Origin: Molanna angustata
Taxonomy: Eukaryota > Arthropoda > Insecta > Trichoptera > Molannidae
DNA: 64,000 bases
Assembly (NCBI GenBank): GCA_963576475.1
Contig: OY754970.1
Coordinates: 33,792,619-33,856,618, forward strand
Reading direction: 5' to 3'
The notes below the pieces were generated by a model. The model had not been told where the DNA came from and did no database searches. It worked only from the letters and a program-made list of their open reading frames with translations. Position 1 is the first letter of the stretch. Each line of letters starts with the position of its first letter. Shown here piece after piece: positions 49,801 to 57,149 of this stretch. The position numbers and the translations under genes are program-made.

Positions 49801-52800
49801 ACAAGAACAGTGTCCAAAAATTATAAACTTACCTAATATGATAATTTCCATTGGCATTAACATCGGCACCCTTCTCCAGGAAGAGTGTTACCACATCTTC
49901 GTGGCCCTTGTATGATGCCCACATTAAAGAGGTCCAGCCTCCCTGAAAATCATTATTTACATAATATTAATCATCGAGTTATATGAAGAACTACTTGTTT
50001 TATTTTATTTCATATGCCTGGGAAGAGGAAGAAATACATGAGTAGAAATGCATACAATGCATTTTTTGTAGTCATGATGGTAGTCATACAGTGGACATTT
50101 ATTGCATGTGGCATTAATAAAATACAGCCTAAATAAGTTTCATACATTGCATGCCAATTCATATTTTCTTTACCATAATTTGGATAAAGAAATTTTATAA
50201 TGAAACATAAAGACACAATTGAACATCAATTTTATCTTGTTTTATTCGGCGTATGGTTTAATATTTTTTGAGCAAATATTTGTGTGATGTATATATTGCA
50301 CCACACTGCATGAAAATGATTAAAATTTGTGGTAGTTGTATGTTCCGTCAAATATAGATAGAACTGAGGTGCCCTCATTTACACCAATATGTGGATACAT
50401 AATAATATAGTGTTCTTATTAGTTTATCAAAATTGGCAAAGTTGGTAAGCCATTTGGCTTCTGTGGTGGTGTCCTGGGTTTGATCCTCAGCAGAGGAAAA
50501 TTTTATTTAAATTAATTTCTGATGCAAATATTGCTTCTCTGGGTTGGAAACATTGGTTAGTTGGAGAAATTGCCAAATGACAATAAACTCTCCACTTGCG
50601 TAGGGTTCAAGAAAGTGTTTTTTTATTAATATTATATGTAGAAAATAAATATAATTTATGAAAACCTGATATAGTAATATTAATTTTAAAAATAAAATAA
50701 AAAGTAGATACCATTTCTCGTTGATGAATGTTGGCGCCGTGATCGAGGAGATCAGCGCATATATTGAGGCGTCCATGTTTGGCTGCCAACAGTAACGGTG
50801 TCCATCCATCATTGTCTTCTGCATTTGGATCTGCTCCGTGTGCCAGTAGCTCCAGGACCATGGATGATCGACCATGCTGGCACGCCACCATAAGACCCGT
50901 CGTGCCATTCTGGAGTAAAATTAATACCAACTTAAAATCGAGTCAAAAGGATATTTATTGTATTAAAATATATTTCCAAATGAAGATGATACCACTAAGC
51001 CGTCATCACATAGAAATGATTCATATTATTTATTTATTTTATTTCATCTCAACAGCTATTTCATAACTTTCTTAAAAACATTACACGCTGAGAAAAGTTA
51101 AGTTAATTTGGTTGGTAGATATTCTATATACATATAAATAGTGCTTAATTGTGTCAATACGGTCGCCAAAATATGACCGGGGATAAAATTTAATCTTAGA
51201 TGTACAATCCCTTAATTATTATAAAGGAACTTAATTATAGTTAATTTTCAATTCATGGCTAGTAAACGCTTTTGGGTGAAGTATCATGAAAACTGCGCTT
51301 AGTAAATTGTGGATCATTGATAAACTTAAGTGATGATATTACGACGTCTCAATCAATTCAACTTTTTAAAAAAAGACTAAAGCTGTTATACCTGTTTAAT
51401 ATAAGCATCTTAATTGACACTTCTCCCCCATCCTCTCTCACATCCCACAACCTCTATCTCCCTCCTTTCTTTATTGCTGTAGTTTTACATTTAATAATGC
51501 TACGTGTCTATCTTTTTTTTAATTCATAATGATTATTAAAAAAAAGCTGATTGACTAATGAAAATAATTTATAGTTAACATTGTGACTGTAAGTTTTTTG
51601 TTATAATTTAATGTACCTACCATAAGACTATTTATGGCTTCACATTTCTTTGGTTGGTTGGAAGAAATTGCGTTATAGAAATAAACCCGCCATTGTACAC
51701 ATTATTGTATAATATGAAGTTAGTAAATATATAATAAAGCACTTATTAATATTTTAATTACTAAATTAATTGAGTGTTTATTCTCCACTACCATTGATAG
51801 TAGTGAAGAGTTTTTGCAAGAGATACATTTTACGACTGTTCTTATGATAAAAAAATCAAGTGAATGCATATTTGTTATAAAAAACCATAAGATAAAACTA
51901 AAAAAGATTCCAAAAAAAACAATTGAACATACCTCATCCCTGTCATCTATTTGAAACTGCTTATTTGTAAGAAAGGATTGAAGGCCATTGAGATTATCAT
52001 CTATAATAAAATTTGAAAGTGTCTGGAAGCAGAGGGACACCATCGATTCTGTGCGATTTAGGCTCTGTGAAAAAAAACACAAAAATAACAAATTATTATT
52101 TTTTATTAAACTTTAAATAACTTGTATAAATCAGTAACCAAAGGAAAAACAATATCAATGTAATTATCTTTTACTACATCTCAAAAAATTAAATGTACCT
52201 GAGTATGTCTTTGTAAAACGTTGAGGACTCTTACCCGTCAAGTTGCAAATAGTAAGGCCCACAGAGTTTTTTAATATGAGATATAAAACTTTACGAGAGA
52301 AAAAACTATAGCTTAAAAAGACCCTAATGATCAAAGTAAACTATTCAAAATTAGAAACAATTAATATAATTTATGAGAATTACTTTTCCTGAATTCCCTA
52401 GCATTAGATTTAAATATGATGCCAATAACATCATTGGTTTTTGTAATAATGTGTTTCATAAAAATCTCCCATAAACCAAATAATCATTTAAAAACTGAAA
52501 ACCAAGATTTTATTCAGACAAACTAACATTGATTTCTAGTACACTATATGTAAATATGTAGGTAAGCGTATTATATTAAAAAAAAAAGAAAATTAAGCAT
52601 TATTTGTATACTAGTTTATTCAAAATACATAAAAACACACAACAAAACTTAAGCTACATTTGTAAAACGCTTCAAGGCATACTAATTAATAACCTTTGTA
52701 AAGCATTCAATTCAAGAAATGTACTGAAAAATACGCATATTTTCTGTTTTCATTACTAAATTTGAAAAGTATATAGCCACTTCAGCAACATGCTTTACCT

Positions 52801-55697
52801 ACTTTTTGAATAATTAAAGGTTCATTTTAATAACAAAAAAGTATTGTATATAAAAAGACGAGAAATGGATTAGTTTCGGTACAATAGCCTCCTAGAGCGC
52901 TATTTACAACGACACCAAATGTGCAAAATCTTCGACAGAAAAGACTCTAACACAAATTAGATTTTTGGAAGCACTCATGCAAACACGTACAGTAAAATAA
53001 TATACAATATGCGTATAAAAACGACCCTGTAAAATTTTCCCACCACATGGCAGAACAAATAAAACAAAATACATAAATAATAGGTACAATTCTAAATGAT
53101 TCTGATCTAAGCACAATATAAAACAACAAATGTCAAATATGAATCTGGATGTGTGCCAAAATTTGTTCCAACTGTTATTGAAGAACATTTTGTGAATAAC
53201 ACAACTCAAACAATGATACAACAATGTTTGTGTTTGTAAAATGTAACGTGTGGTAAATTCATTCAATTTCGTGAGTAACACCTGGACTTTCAAACTAATG
53301 TACCACAATACAATATCATTGACAAATAGAAATAAATGATTGTACATTTTCTTTATCTTACAAGTGAATTGATTTGATATAATATATACATTTTTTTGTC
53401 GCCAGTAGTTTTTTTTTAATAAAGGAAAAAATACTGCTTTGGAACAATATAAATTAATTTTTGATTCAAATAGAATACATATTATAATGTAGTGGATAAA
53501 AGAAACCTGATTTTCATTAAATGAATTCTCAACAATACCATAAGTATTATGATTTTCATTAAATGAATTCTCAACAATACCATAAGTATTATGATTTTCA
53601 TTAAATGAATTCTCAACAATACCATAAGTATTATGATTTTCATTAAATGAATTCTCAACAATACCATAAGTATTATGATTTTTTTTGTGTATAAATTAAT
53701 CAAACAATAAAAATAATTCTCATTGACATGTTTTTTAATTATTATCAATTGATAAAGACACGATAAAGGTGATAAAAATAGGGAGGATATGCGATGGGCA
53801 GGACATGTGGAAAGAATGGGCGATGAAAGAGTACCAAAAAGGATCCTGCACACAAAGCCCCAAGGTAGACAAAGTGTTGGTAGACCCTAGCTCTGATGGC
53901 TGGATGGCATGCAGCGGGATGTGGAAGCTGTTGGTGTAATGGACTGGAGGGGTGTGCAACGAGACGGAGATGAATGCTGGAGGAGGCCAAGGCTCGCAAA
54001 GGGCTGTGGAGCCATTGATGATGATGATAATGAATAAATTCATGAGCTTTTTTAAAAAGTACATTGGAATTCATGAGTCCAGATTCCACTATGTGGCTAG
54101 TTTTGTTAAACGGATTATGTCTTAATGGTTTATGTAGCCATATTATTAGGCAACTGCTGTAGCATGCCACTAGTCTTGCAATTGGGTTTGGGCAGATTTT
54201 TTTTAGTGAGTCTTCAAAAACAAAACACAAAAAATGTCCAAAAAAATTAATAATAGTTATGTTTAACTACATACTAATTTGATTTAATAAATACTATCTA
54301 TTGAAAGACAGAATGATTCTAAGTTTCATAAATGTTGATAACAATAAATTCTACAAAACAAAATTCACCATTAATTTTAAATTTTAGTGTGATAAATTAT
54401 ATAAATGTATTGAAATGAGAAAGATAACAATGTAATTGAAAAATGATAGCAATGCATGAATGGGAGTAGATACTCAATTGGCTTGTAAAACATATTATCG
54501 TTCGTATGTTGGAAATATTTTAATTCTAAAATCGAGTTGATGACACAAATCGCTTAATCAAGATTAAGTGGTAGATTTAGTAAATGATACAACACCTACA
54601 CATTTAGTAACCTATTGAAAACAAAAATAATGAACAAGAAAAAATACTCGCTACAGCCGCGAATTATGTTAGATTATAGGAAAAAGTTAGGTACATGCTC
54701 AAAAAAACTCCACATCAAAAGTTAGTAAGGATCATAATTATTAAGTTAATTCAACTTTAATGAAAATCAGGCATTAGGCGAATCGTTTGATATTCACAGA
54801 ACATATAATATCTAATGATGGTGTTGTCAAAAGCGATAAAAGTAATGTAAAATGCTAAAAGGCTAACGTTGTCTAGCGAGCGTCTGTTAGACACAAGTGC
54901 AAAGTTAGCGAGTGGCACACGAGGCGGTTTGGGTCCTTCCCACTGACCGTGTTGGAGTGACGCCGCAGGGCGAATGCTCCAAGTCCATGAAAGGCGTTGC
55001 TCAGCTTGTGAGAGGTGGACTCTGCCGGGGCCGTGATGGTGAACTTGGGGATGCTAAAGTGGGGTGCCGCAGTATGAGGTATACCGGCTCCGCCGACTTC
55101 TACGTCCCCGACGTTCAGATGAAGGAATGCGGCGCCTTTTCGTCTCACTTGACTCAGTCTACTAGATTCCGAGCAAACGCTGTTGCTCTTATTTCTTCTG
55201 TGAAAGATACCCTTCTCTGATTCGCTACCGTCTCCGGTAAACGAATCCACGCTTCTCGTCGCCCCATGACTGGCCCTCCGGATCTCGTGACCGAAAGCCG
55301 CTGGGAGGGAAGAATACGACGACACCACGTCGAGTCGCCGCATCGGCTTTTCCTTTTCCGTGGATGAATACACCACCGATGGATGTTTTTCCATGCACTC
55401 GGAGAGAGACAAGGTGCTCCCTCGCATCGAACTCTGAACCGGAGATTCTTCCTCGAGGACGGGAAGTCGGTTTGTTTGGGTTTCGCCGAACATAATCGGA
55501 GAGTCTTCGTTGGCTTCTGCGTCGCATTCTGTACTAGCAGGAAGAGCGTCGCGACGAAGACACGGACCCTCGGGCGTGTCGATCGCCTCCGGGCTTCCGC
55601 CATCTTTAATAGGAGGTCTCTTAACATTTCTGGGTGTGTGAAGGCTCGCTATTAACGTGCGCACATGGGGGTATTTATTGTCGTCCTCTTTTGACAT
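21367..55697 (-). CDS. Kidins220: Kidins220/ARMS scaffold protein, complete gene, 28 coding exons
   Basis: Membrane scaffold that in animals couples neurotrophin, ephrin and other receptors to downstream signalling. Exons in transcript order: 55697-54948, 52064-51933, 50909-50712, 49942-49833, 49109-48889, 48413-48256, 48028-47825, 47733-47590, 46292-46160, 45558-45394, 44689-44482, 43564-43427, 43338-43171, 42290-42174, 41748-41547, 41138-40959, 39066-38863, 38026-37842, 37690-37611, 36941-36776, 36381-36203, 35722-35619, 32787-32644, 32491-32327, 31938-31833, 30246-30167, 26682-26589, 22859-21367. Phases agree throughout: 6228 nt, 2075 residues. Domain order (ankyrins, KAP P-loop NTPase with four membrane segments, Pro-rich linker, SAM-like region, Ser-rich tail ending ESSL) matches the family. 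From the internal Met at 52043 the product is 1818 residues, close to vertebrate lengths. Introns hold many mobile elements. Confidence 0.93.
24525..24770. mobile_element. Truncated copy of the TIR element at 46539-47180
   Basis: Shares AATCTCAATAGAGACGAAGT, ATATTATAGGAGAACC, GACCTGTCATCGGCT, TTCACCAA.TATGC, CTTATTGAGTT and AGTTCTATATATTTTAAT in the same order, without the 300-bp insertion. Only one terminal repeat is present. Confidence 0.85.
24992..25052. repeat. Perfect inverted repeat, 26-bp arms, 9-bp loop
   Basis: 24992-25017 is exactly complementary to 25027-25052 (TTTCTCTATTTTATACATTA then TTTAAC). Confidence 0.9.
26248..26682 (-). CDS. Kidins220: Kidins220 exon 27 with two ends: internal donor or alternative C-terminus
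   Basis: The acceptor TTTTTCAG precedes 26682 and the frame [13 protein letters not shown] continues from exon 26. At 26589/26588 there is a near-consensus donor, CCCCAG|GTGAGC, in phase 1, which fits the last exon (22859-21367). If the donor is not used, the frame stays open for 113 more codons with complex, Pro/His/Thr-rich sequence and stops at 26248 (PATNSD). That yields a short isoform of 1691 residues lacking the long Ser-rich tail. A possible AATAAA on this strand lies at 25797-25792. Alternative C-terminal exons are known for mammalian Kidins220; use here is inferred from sequence only. Confidence 0.75.
   Translation of the reverse strand: MTLEEQMICGALQTLNEEALEDVLGGDPVAPGEPVSPLPTINEHHPSSPTLSVHHYFLTDNLTPEIPDCTPFTDSCMNDNNKIPLENCNSAEFELHEMTLPLPHISTKDIPKVKFDMSSMKQFSTKEERIVEPTIIIMPATNSD
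26683..27498 (-). other. Kidins220 intron segment, little content
   Basis: AT-rich. A direct duplication of GGCCACATTTAATAGGAGTA occurs at about 26911 and 26937. No element recognised. Confidence 0.5.
28197..28400 (+). mobile_element. tRNA-derived SINE, family B
   Basis: Starts GTCGGCCTTCGTTGCTCAGT with A-box GCTCAGTTGGTTGGG and B-box GGGTTCGATTCCC, then a body with GTCTGGATCTGTGAGACGAC and CTTGTTATTGGGTGCGTG and an AAATAAATAAATG tail. It sits inside the 27500-28991 element. Other copies: 4528-4706 (minus) and a degenerate one at 59800-59950. Confidence 0.85.
28449..28642 (+). mobile_element. tRNA-derived SINE, family A, with terminal hairpin
   Basis: A-box TGGCAGAGCGATTAGCGC and B-box GGTCGCGAGTTCGAATCC, then CCGATTTCGTTCACCTATAG and AGGGAACGTAGGAAGAT. 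In this copy the 3' end forms a hairpin: 28588-28613 pairs with 28616-28641. Other copies lack the left arm. Confidence 0.88.
28993..30166 (-). other. Kidins220 intron segment, no element recognised
   Basis: AT-rich sequence between the large TIR element and exon 30246-30167. Short open frames only. Confidence 0.5.
30167..39066 (-). CDS. Kidins220: Kidins220 exons 17-26: end of KAP domain, Pro-rich linker and SAM-like region
   Basis: Exons 39066-38863, 38026-37842, 37690-37611, 36941-36776, 36381-36203, 35722-35619, 32787-32644, 32491-32327, 31938-31833 and 30246-30167. The first continues the NTPase ([19 protein letters not shown]). A Ser-rich insert follows, then the conserved [17 protein letters not shown] and [14 protein letters not shown] blocks and [15 protein letters not shown]. 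Exon 32787-32644 is Pro-rich ([17 protein letters not shown]). Exons 32491-32327 and 31938-31833 contain a SAM-like helical region ending [19 protein letters not shown]. Exon 30246-30167 is charged. The acceptor at 38027 has a weak pyrimidine tract. Confidence 0.93.
30300..30535 (+). mobile_element. Reverse-transcriptase tail with CxCG...H...C motif
   Basis: On +, from about 30392, [18 protein letters not shown] continues to [10 protein letters not shown] and a stop at 30533. Same pattern as the minus fragment at 46707-46961 ([15 protein letters not shown]). These Cys/His patterns close some non-LTR reverse transcriptases. Truncated. Confidence 0.7.
30777..30815 (+). promoter_or_regulatory. 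Perfect heat-shock element plus TATA box
   Basis: 30777-30796 reads tTTCt aGAAc aTTCc aGAAg: four contiguous alternating nTTCn/nGAAn pentamers with no mismatch. CTATATA follows at 30809-30815. It lies in a Kidins220 intron, and the TATA box could drive either strand. The downstream + sequence has no recognised gene. It may be the promoter of a retroelement long terminal repeat. Confidence 0.55.
30958..31045 (+). mobile_element. Degenerate SINE, family C
   Basis: CTGCAGCATAGTGGTGATTC (A-box region) and CACAGGTTCGATTGCTAGTA followed by GAGGG, matching family C with many changes. Confidence 0.55.
31428..31700. repeat. 91-bp tandem repeat, three copies
   Basis: TATATTTTTTCTGTTTATCT recurs at 31449, 31540 and 31631, an exact 91-bp period. 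Copies are nearly identical, differing mainly in the T-run length and one or two bases. Confidence 0.9.
33000..33370 (+). other. GC-richer stretch in Kidins220 intron, possible LTR or promoter piece
   Basis: Less AT-rich than its surroundings. Contains GTTCGGTAAATGTGGCAACA, CTCGTCGTATACGTCACACA and, at the end, CGCCACCAG|GTAGGTGC, which looks like a 5' splice site on +. No coding frame is recognised. An LTR fragment or a non-coding first exon are both possible. Confidence 0.3.
34370..34632 (+). mobile_element. Transposase C-terminal remnant, Tc1/IS630-like (frameshifted)
   Basis: The frame [20 protein letters not shown] continues to about 34567. After a frameshift near 34550 a second frame reads [20 protein letters not shown] and stops. 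A Trp-containing helix then (L/F)IIHV and an Asp/Ser-rich end is the usual C-terminus of a group of Tc1-like DDE transposases in insects. Family assignment is by pattern only. Confidence 0.5.
34633..35040 (+). other. GC-richer repeat-like stretch, unassigned
   Basis: An open frame to 34855 (MLEIQV...) with Arg-rich low-similarity content, then blocks such as GGGCTACAGCCACCGCCAAC. Probably a retroelement end, given its composition and its position next to other elements; no family recognised. Confidence 0.3.
35068..35325. mobile_element. Composite of SINE C (+) and SINE A (-)
   Basis: 35068-35146 is a 3'-truncated family C copy (GTGGTACAGTTGATAAGCC, GGGGTCGATCCTCAGCAGAG). It abuts, within a T/A run, a full-length family A copy in minus orientation (35147-35325) whose right end is CAATGGCAGAGCGGTTAGCG read on minus. 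Confidence 0.75.
35844..36073. mobile_element. Foldback element, arms about 75 bp
   Basis: TTAATTAAGTTCGAAAAC at 35844 pairs with the complement ending at 36073. GACTCCCATTCACCG, ATGCCGAGCATC and TCAGAATGGTGAACA are mirrored by GTGAATGGGAGTC, GATGCTCGGC and TGTTCACCATTCTGA. The loop is AT-rich. Confidence 0.85.
37437..37550 (-). repeat. Inverted copy of the repeat at 7640-7745
   Basis: Contains AATGTCAAATATTTGGCTTG, CTAGAACAGGGTTACCTAGT and GGGCAGCAGTAATCTTCATA, the reverse complement of the copy in KIF23 intron 7. Confidence 0.8.
38250..38645 (+). mobile_element. Possible solo LTR or promoter-like repeat with 77-bp duplication
   Basis: TGTGGTGTATTAGAATACG, then GGCTATAAATACGG (TATA-like), GC-rich GAGACGCGATTCGCGG and a later AATAAA-rich end. 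38511-38580 and 38588-38645 duplicate GCATTATTTTGATAAACTTG and neighbouring sequence with a 77-bp period. LTR-like layout, but no matching partner LTR or coding region in the window. Confidence 0.35.
39067..40958 (-). other. Kidins220 intron with a candidate 15-nt micro-exon
   Basis: AT-rich 1.9-kb intron. The candidate micro-exon is at 40636-40650 (acceptor TGTCTGCAG, donor GAG|GTTAGT). No transposon recognised; several short open frames on both strands are not supported. Confidence 0.5.
40959..46292 (-). CDS. Kidins220: Kidins220 exons 9-16: KAP P-loop NTPase with four membrane segments
   Basis: Exon 46292-46160 links the last repeat to the KAP domain through [16 protein letters not shown]. 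Exon 45558-45394 has Walker A, ARWGSGKS (about residues 723-730). Exon 44689-44482 encodes two hydrophobic helices, the first Trp/Ala/Gly-rich and the second with [15 protein letters not shown]. Exons 43564-43427 and 43338-43171 are cytoplasmic. Exon 42290-42174 has a third helix ([18 protein letters not shown]) and 41748-41547 a fourth ([19 protein letters not shown]). Exon 41138-40959 has Walker [10 protein letters not shown] (about 1030-1038). Membrane helices inserted into a KAP NTPase are the family hallmark. Both nucleotide motifs are intact. Confidence 0.95.
41789..42021 (+). mobile_element. Retrotransposon 3' end interrupted by a foldback MITE
   Basis: 41789-41867 and 41985-42021 match the uninterrupted tail at about 43953-44066 (GGCGATCGGAATATCAAACT ... 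GGGCTGTAG(T/C)GCCAATGATG). Between them, 41868-41984 is an insertion of about 117 bp with roughly 40-bp inverted ends beginning CCCCCCCTAGATAACGTGTC and ending GACATGTTGTCTAGGGGGG. Confidence 0.88.
42496..43020. mobile_element. Long imperfect foldback element, about 520 bp
   Basis: Several blocks on the left are mirrored on the right: TAGTTTGGATATT / AATACCCAAACTAT, AATAAGCATACCCCAATTTT / AAATCGGGGTATGCC, and AATACGATGTAACGTTGCAT / ATGCAACGTCACATCGTATT. Arms exceed 200 bp with many indels. Old foldback MITE inside a Kidins220 intron. Confidence 0.75.
43593..44066 (+). mobile_element. Reverse-transcriptase C-terminal fragment, open for 151 codons
   Basis: A + frame to 44048 with [50 protein letters not shown] and [16 protein letters not shown], then a GATGATGATGATGA tail. 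The pattern is that of endonuclease/reverse-transcriptase elements of insects. It is 5'-truncated but uninterrupted, so fairly young. Confidence 0.88.
44690..45393 (-). other. Kidins220 intron, nothing recognised
   Basis: AT-rich; no coding or repeat signal that I can support. Confidence 0.5.
46539..47180. mobile_element. TIR element with nested retrotransposon fragment
   Basis: The left end AACATCTCAATAGAGACGAA and the reverse complement of the right end AACATCTCAATAGAAACGAG differ at two positions. A non-LTR fragment sits inside at 46674-46978, flanked by GAGTTC at 46668-46673 and 46973-46978. Related sequence without the insertion is at 24525-24770; a further piece is near 9775-9865. Confidence 0.85.
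46674..46972 (-). mobile_element. Reverse-transcriptase C-terminal fragment nested in a TIR element
   Basis: A minus frame 46961-46707 reads [34 protein letters not shown] and HLMSC to the stop. The LNRLRTG and CECG..QD..H...C blocks are characteristic of non-LTR reverse-transcriptase tails. Related to 30300-30535. Confidence 0.85.
47590..52064 (-). CDS. Kidins220: Kidins220 exons 2-8: ankyrin repeat array
   Basis: Exons 52064-51933, 50909-50712, 49942-49833, 49109-48889, 48413-48256, 48028-47825 and 47733-47590. They encode about eleven consecutive ankyrin repeats, recognised by recurring cores such as [41 protein letters not shown] and [15 protein letters not shown] and by DxxxDVNA-type hairpins. 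Exon 2 holds the second candidate start codon at 52043 (MVSLCFQ), where most family members would begin. Ankyrin repeats here are protein-interaction surfaces on the cytoplasmic side. Confidence 0.95.
49310..49500 (+). mobile_element. Retrotransposon 3' tail fragment
   Basis: On + it encodes [20 protein letters not shown] and, after a shift, [13 protein letters not shown] then stop, like 556-780 (GRPQKRWADD..., LEEAYIQQWRDG). Shares GAAGAGG(C/T)CTACATCCAGCA. A shorter trace of the same end is near 6288-6330. Confidence 0.7.
50440..50615 (+). mobile_element. tRNA-derived SINE, family C
   Basis: AAGTTGGTAAGCCATTTGGC (A-box region), TCCTGGGTTTGATCCTCAGC (B-box region), then GCTTCTCTGGGTTGGAAACA and GACAATAAACTC. 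Full-length by comparison with 56392-56555. Confidence 0.82.
51330..51529 (+). mobile_element. Reverse-transcriptase C-terminal fragment
   Basis: The frame [20 protein letters not shown] followed by Y/F-rich sequence matches the S-(S/I)-x-x-FK(K/R)RLK-x-Y-L end of many non-LTR reverse transcriptases. Short and truncated. Confidence 0.55.
53509..53676. repeat. 42-bp tandem repeat, four perfect copies
   Basis: Unit GATTTTCATTAAATGAATTC + TCAACAATACCATAAGTATT + AT, repeated four times without visible change, then a partial fifth start. The length is divisible by three and it is open on the minus strand as a 14-residue repeat, which is coincidental. Confidence 0.95.
53760..54032 (+). mobile_element. 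Retrotransposon 3' end with GATGATGATGAT tail
   Basis: On + it encodes [20 protein letters not shown] and, after an in-frame stop, [20 protein letters not shown], like 43593-44066. The reading frame is broken by a stop near 53889 and ends in GCCATTGATGATGATGATAA. Confidence 0.85.
54948..55697 (-). CDS. Kidins220: Kidins220 putative N-terminal extension exon (250 codons, Ser/Arg-rich)
   Basis: An ATG at 55697 opens a 274-codon frame, GC-rich against an AT-rich background. At 54948/54947 there is a phase-0 donor, ACG|GTCAGT. Exon 2 (acceptor ending at 52065) is open in phase 0 through SLNRTES for seven codons before its own ATG, so joining gives [17 protein letters not shown] in frame. The segment is low complexity with several basic-Ser motifs ([20 protein letters not shown]) that look like kinase or 14-3-3 sites. 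The donor is not strong. The alternative is a separate single-exon gene ending at 54873, or a 5' exon used only in some transcripts. No known domain is recognised. Confidence 0.6.
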
Positions 55698-56390
55698 TGA
55701 ACACTGACGATCATAACTCTGTATAGTCGGAAGTCTTCGCGAATTATTTTGTAATACTTAATCCAACTTTTAGAGCTTGATGTTTTACTCGAACGCATTT
55801 AATATTTATTAACAACTTATTGTAGTGTTTATATGGCGAGATACGGCACATCTGGAATAAAAGTTTGATTGCAAAATAGAAAATAAAATTGAAGCGAATG
55901 CTTACATGATAGGTAAAATGTATAATCGCATGAAAATGTAATAAGTACTACAATTTCAGACGACAAAATCAAGACAAAAAAATGTCCGAAAATCATACTA
56001 AGCGCTACGAATGGTTAAGTGTTAAGATTTTTAAGATGCGCAAATGAGTTTTTGAAATGCTGCCAAATGGTAAATAATTACACATATGATGAACAGCATT
56101 ACTCAAATTAAATTTACTGGTTACTAAGTTAAAATATGTGAAATTTCTTAGCATATAGGAGGTATAAAAGACAAATTGTCGAAAAGTCGACGTAGCGATA
56201 ACAAAGTCAACGTAGCTATAACTAAGTCAACGTAGTAAACAGTTTATTTTCAAAATTAATTTGGTGGAATAGAAAAATCGTAGAGATATATTAACCATTA
56301 ACGGTTGAATGCAGAAGCAAGATTTCGATAAAATAATCATTTACCTTAACCTCAATATTACGATATTTTTATATGATTAATTTATGACAA
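55698..56390 (-). promoter_or_regulatory. Upstream region of Kidins220
   Basis: AT-rich sequence 5' of the most upstream ATG. No clear TATA box in a fitting place. Bases 56180-56240 carry repeated AGTCAACGTAGC/T phrases. Promoter assignment is by position only. Confidence 0.3.
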
Positions 56391-56391
56391 A

Positions 56392-56555
56392 CCACAGTGG
56401 CACAGTTGGTAAGTCGTTTGGTTTCTGTGCAGTCGTCCTAGGTTCGATCCCCAGCAGAGGAGAAATCATTGCTTTTCTGGGCTAGAAACACTGGTTAGGA
56501 GAAAGAAATTGCCATATGGCAATAAACTCGCCGCTTCCACTGGGTGCAAGGAAGT
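56392..56555 (+). mobile_element. tRNA-derived SINE, family C
   Basis: CAGTGGCACAGTTGGTAAGT (A-box), CCTAGGTTCGATCCCCAGCA (B-box), then GGGCTAGAAACACTGG and GGCAATAAACTCGCCGCTTC. The best preserved copy of this family here. Confidence 0.88.
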
Positions 56556-56957
56556 TTTTATTATAATTTTTTCGAAACCAAGAGTTTTTTTTTATTTTCA
56601 TTTGATAAAAATGTAGGTATAGAGTTTCGATGCCCTTACACAATTGAATAAGTATACTGAACTTGGAATCAGAGGTGTTCAATAATCAGGTCATGATCAG
56701 CAAAGTGACTAATGGCGAATGCGAAGTTTCATTAAGATGAAGGCACAAGAGATGCGAATCTAATTTATGAAAAATAAATTCTATAAACAAAAACTAGGTT
56801 TATAAAATTTTGAATGAATGAAGTATATGAAACGGAAAATTGAATAATTTCATATTCCAGTTGACACATGTTGATAAAAAAAGATAATTTTATCGTATCG
56901 GGAAGATTGGAATAAAAAATATTGTGAATAGGTACAAGTGAATGCTGCAACTTTTTT

Positions 56958-57127
56958 TTTGTAAATGAATGTATCCTTGTTAAACAAGTATATATAAATC
57001 TTCCTACGTTCCCTAAAATAAGCATAAATGCTTGTGCTATAGGTGAACGAAATCAATCGAGGTAGGATTCGAACTCGTGACCACTGGATTACTAGCTCAG
57101 CGCGCTAACAGCTCTGCCATTGACCAC
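56958..57127 (-). mobile_element. tRNA-derived SINE, family A (minus)
   Basis: Read on minus: GGTCAATGGCAGAGCTGTTA, GCGCGCTGAGCTAGTAATCC, GGTCACGAGTTCGAATCC, CTATAGCACAAGCATTTATG and AGGGAACGTAGGAAGATTTA. Nearly full length. Confidence 0.88.
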
Positions 57128-57149
57128 ATAGTTAACTTAATAAAACCAC

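Larger units (their letters stand above)
52065..54947 (-). other. Kidins220 first intron (2.9 kb)
   Basis: Lies between the putative N-terminal exon and the first ankyrin exon. Holds the 42-bp tandem repeat (53509-53676) and a retrotransposon tail (53760-54032). The rest is AT-rich. Any alternative 5' exon for the 52043 start could be here, but I cannot identify one. Confidence 0.6.

Noticed and set aside
52904..53347. 147-codon open frame on the minus strand in the first Kidins220 intron
   Set aside because: Composition is Phe/Leu/Ile/Tyr-rich as expected of random AT-rich DNA; no splice or domain support.
54912..55655. Open frames on the plus strand opposite the putative N-terminal exon
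   Set aside because: Shadows of the GC-rich minus-strand frame; no recognisable domain.
56960..57127. tRNA gene on the minus strand
   Set aside because: Same SINE family as four other copies; the downstream body is shared, so not a functional tRNA.
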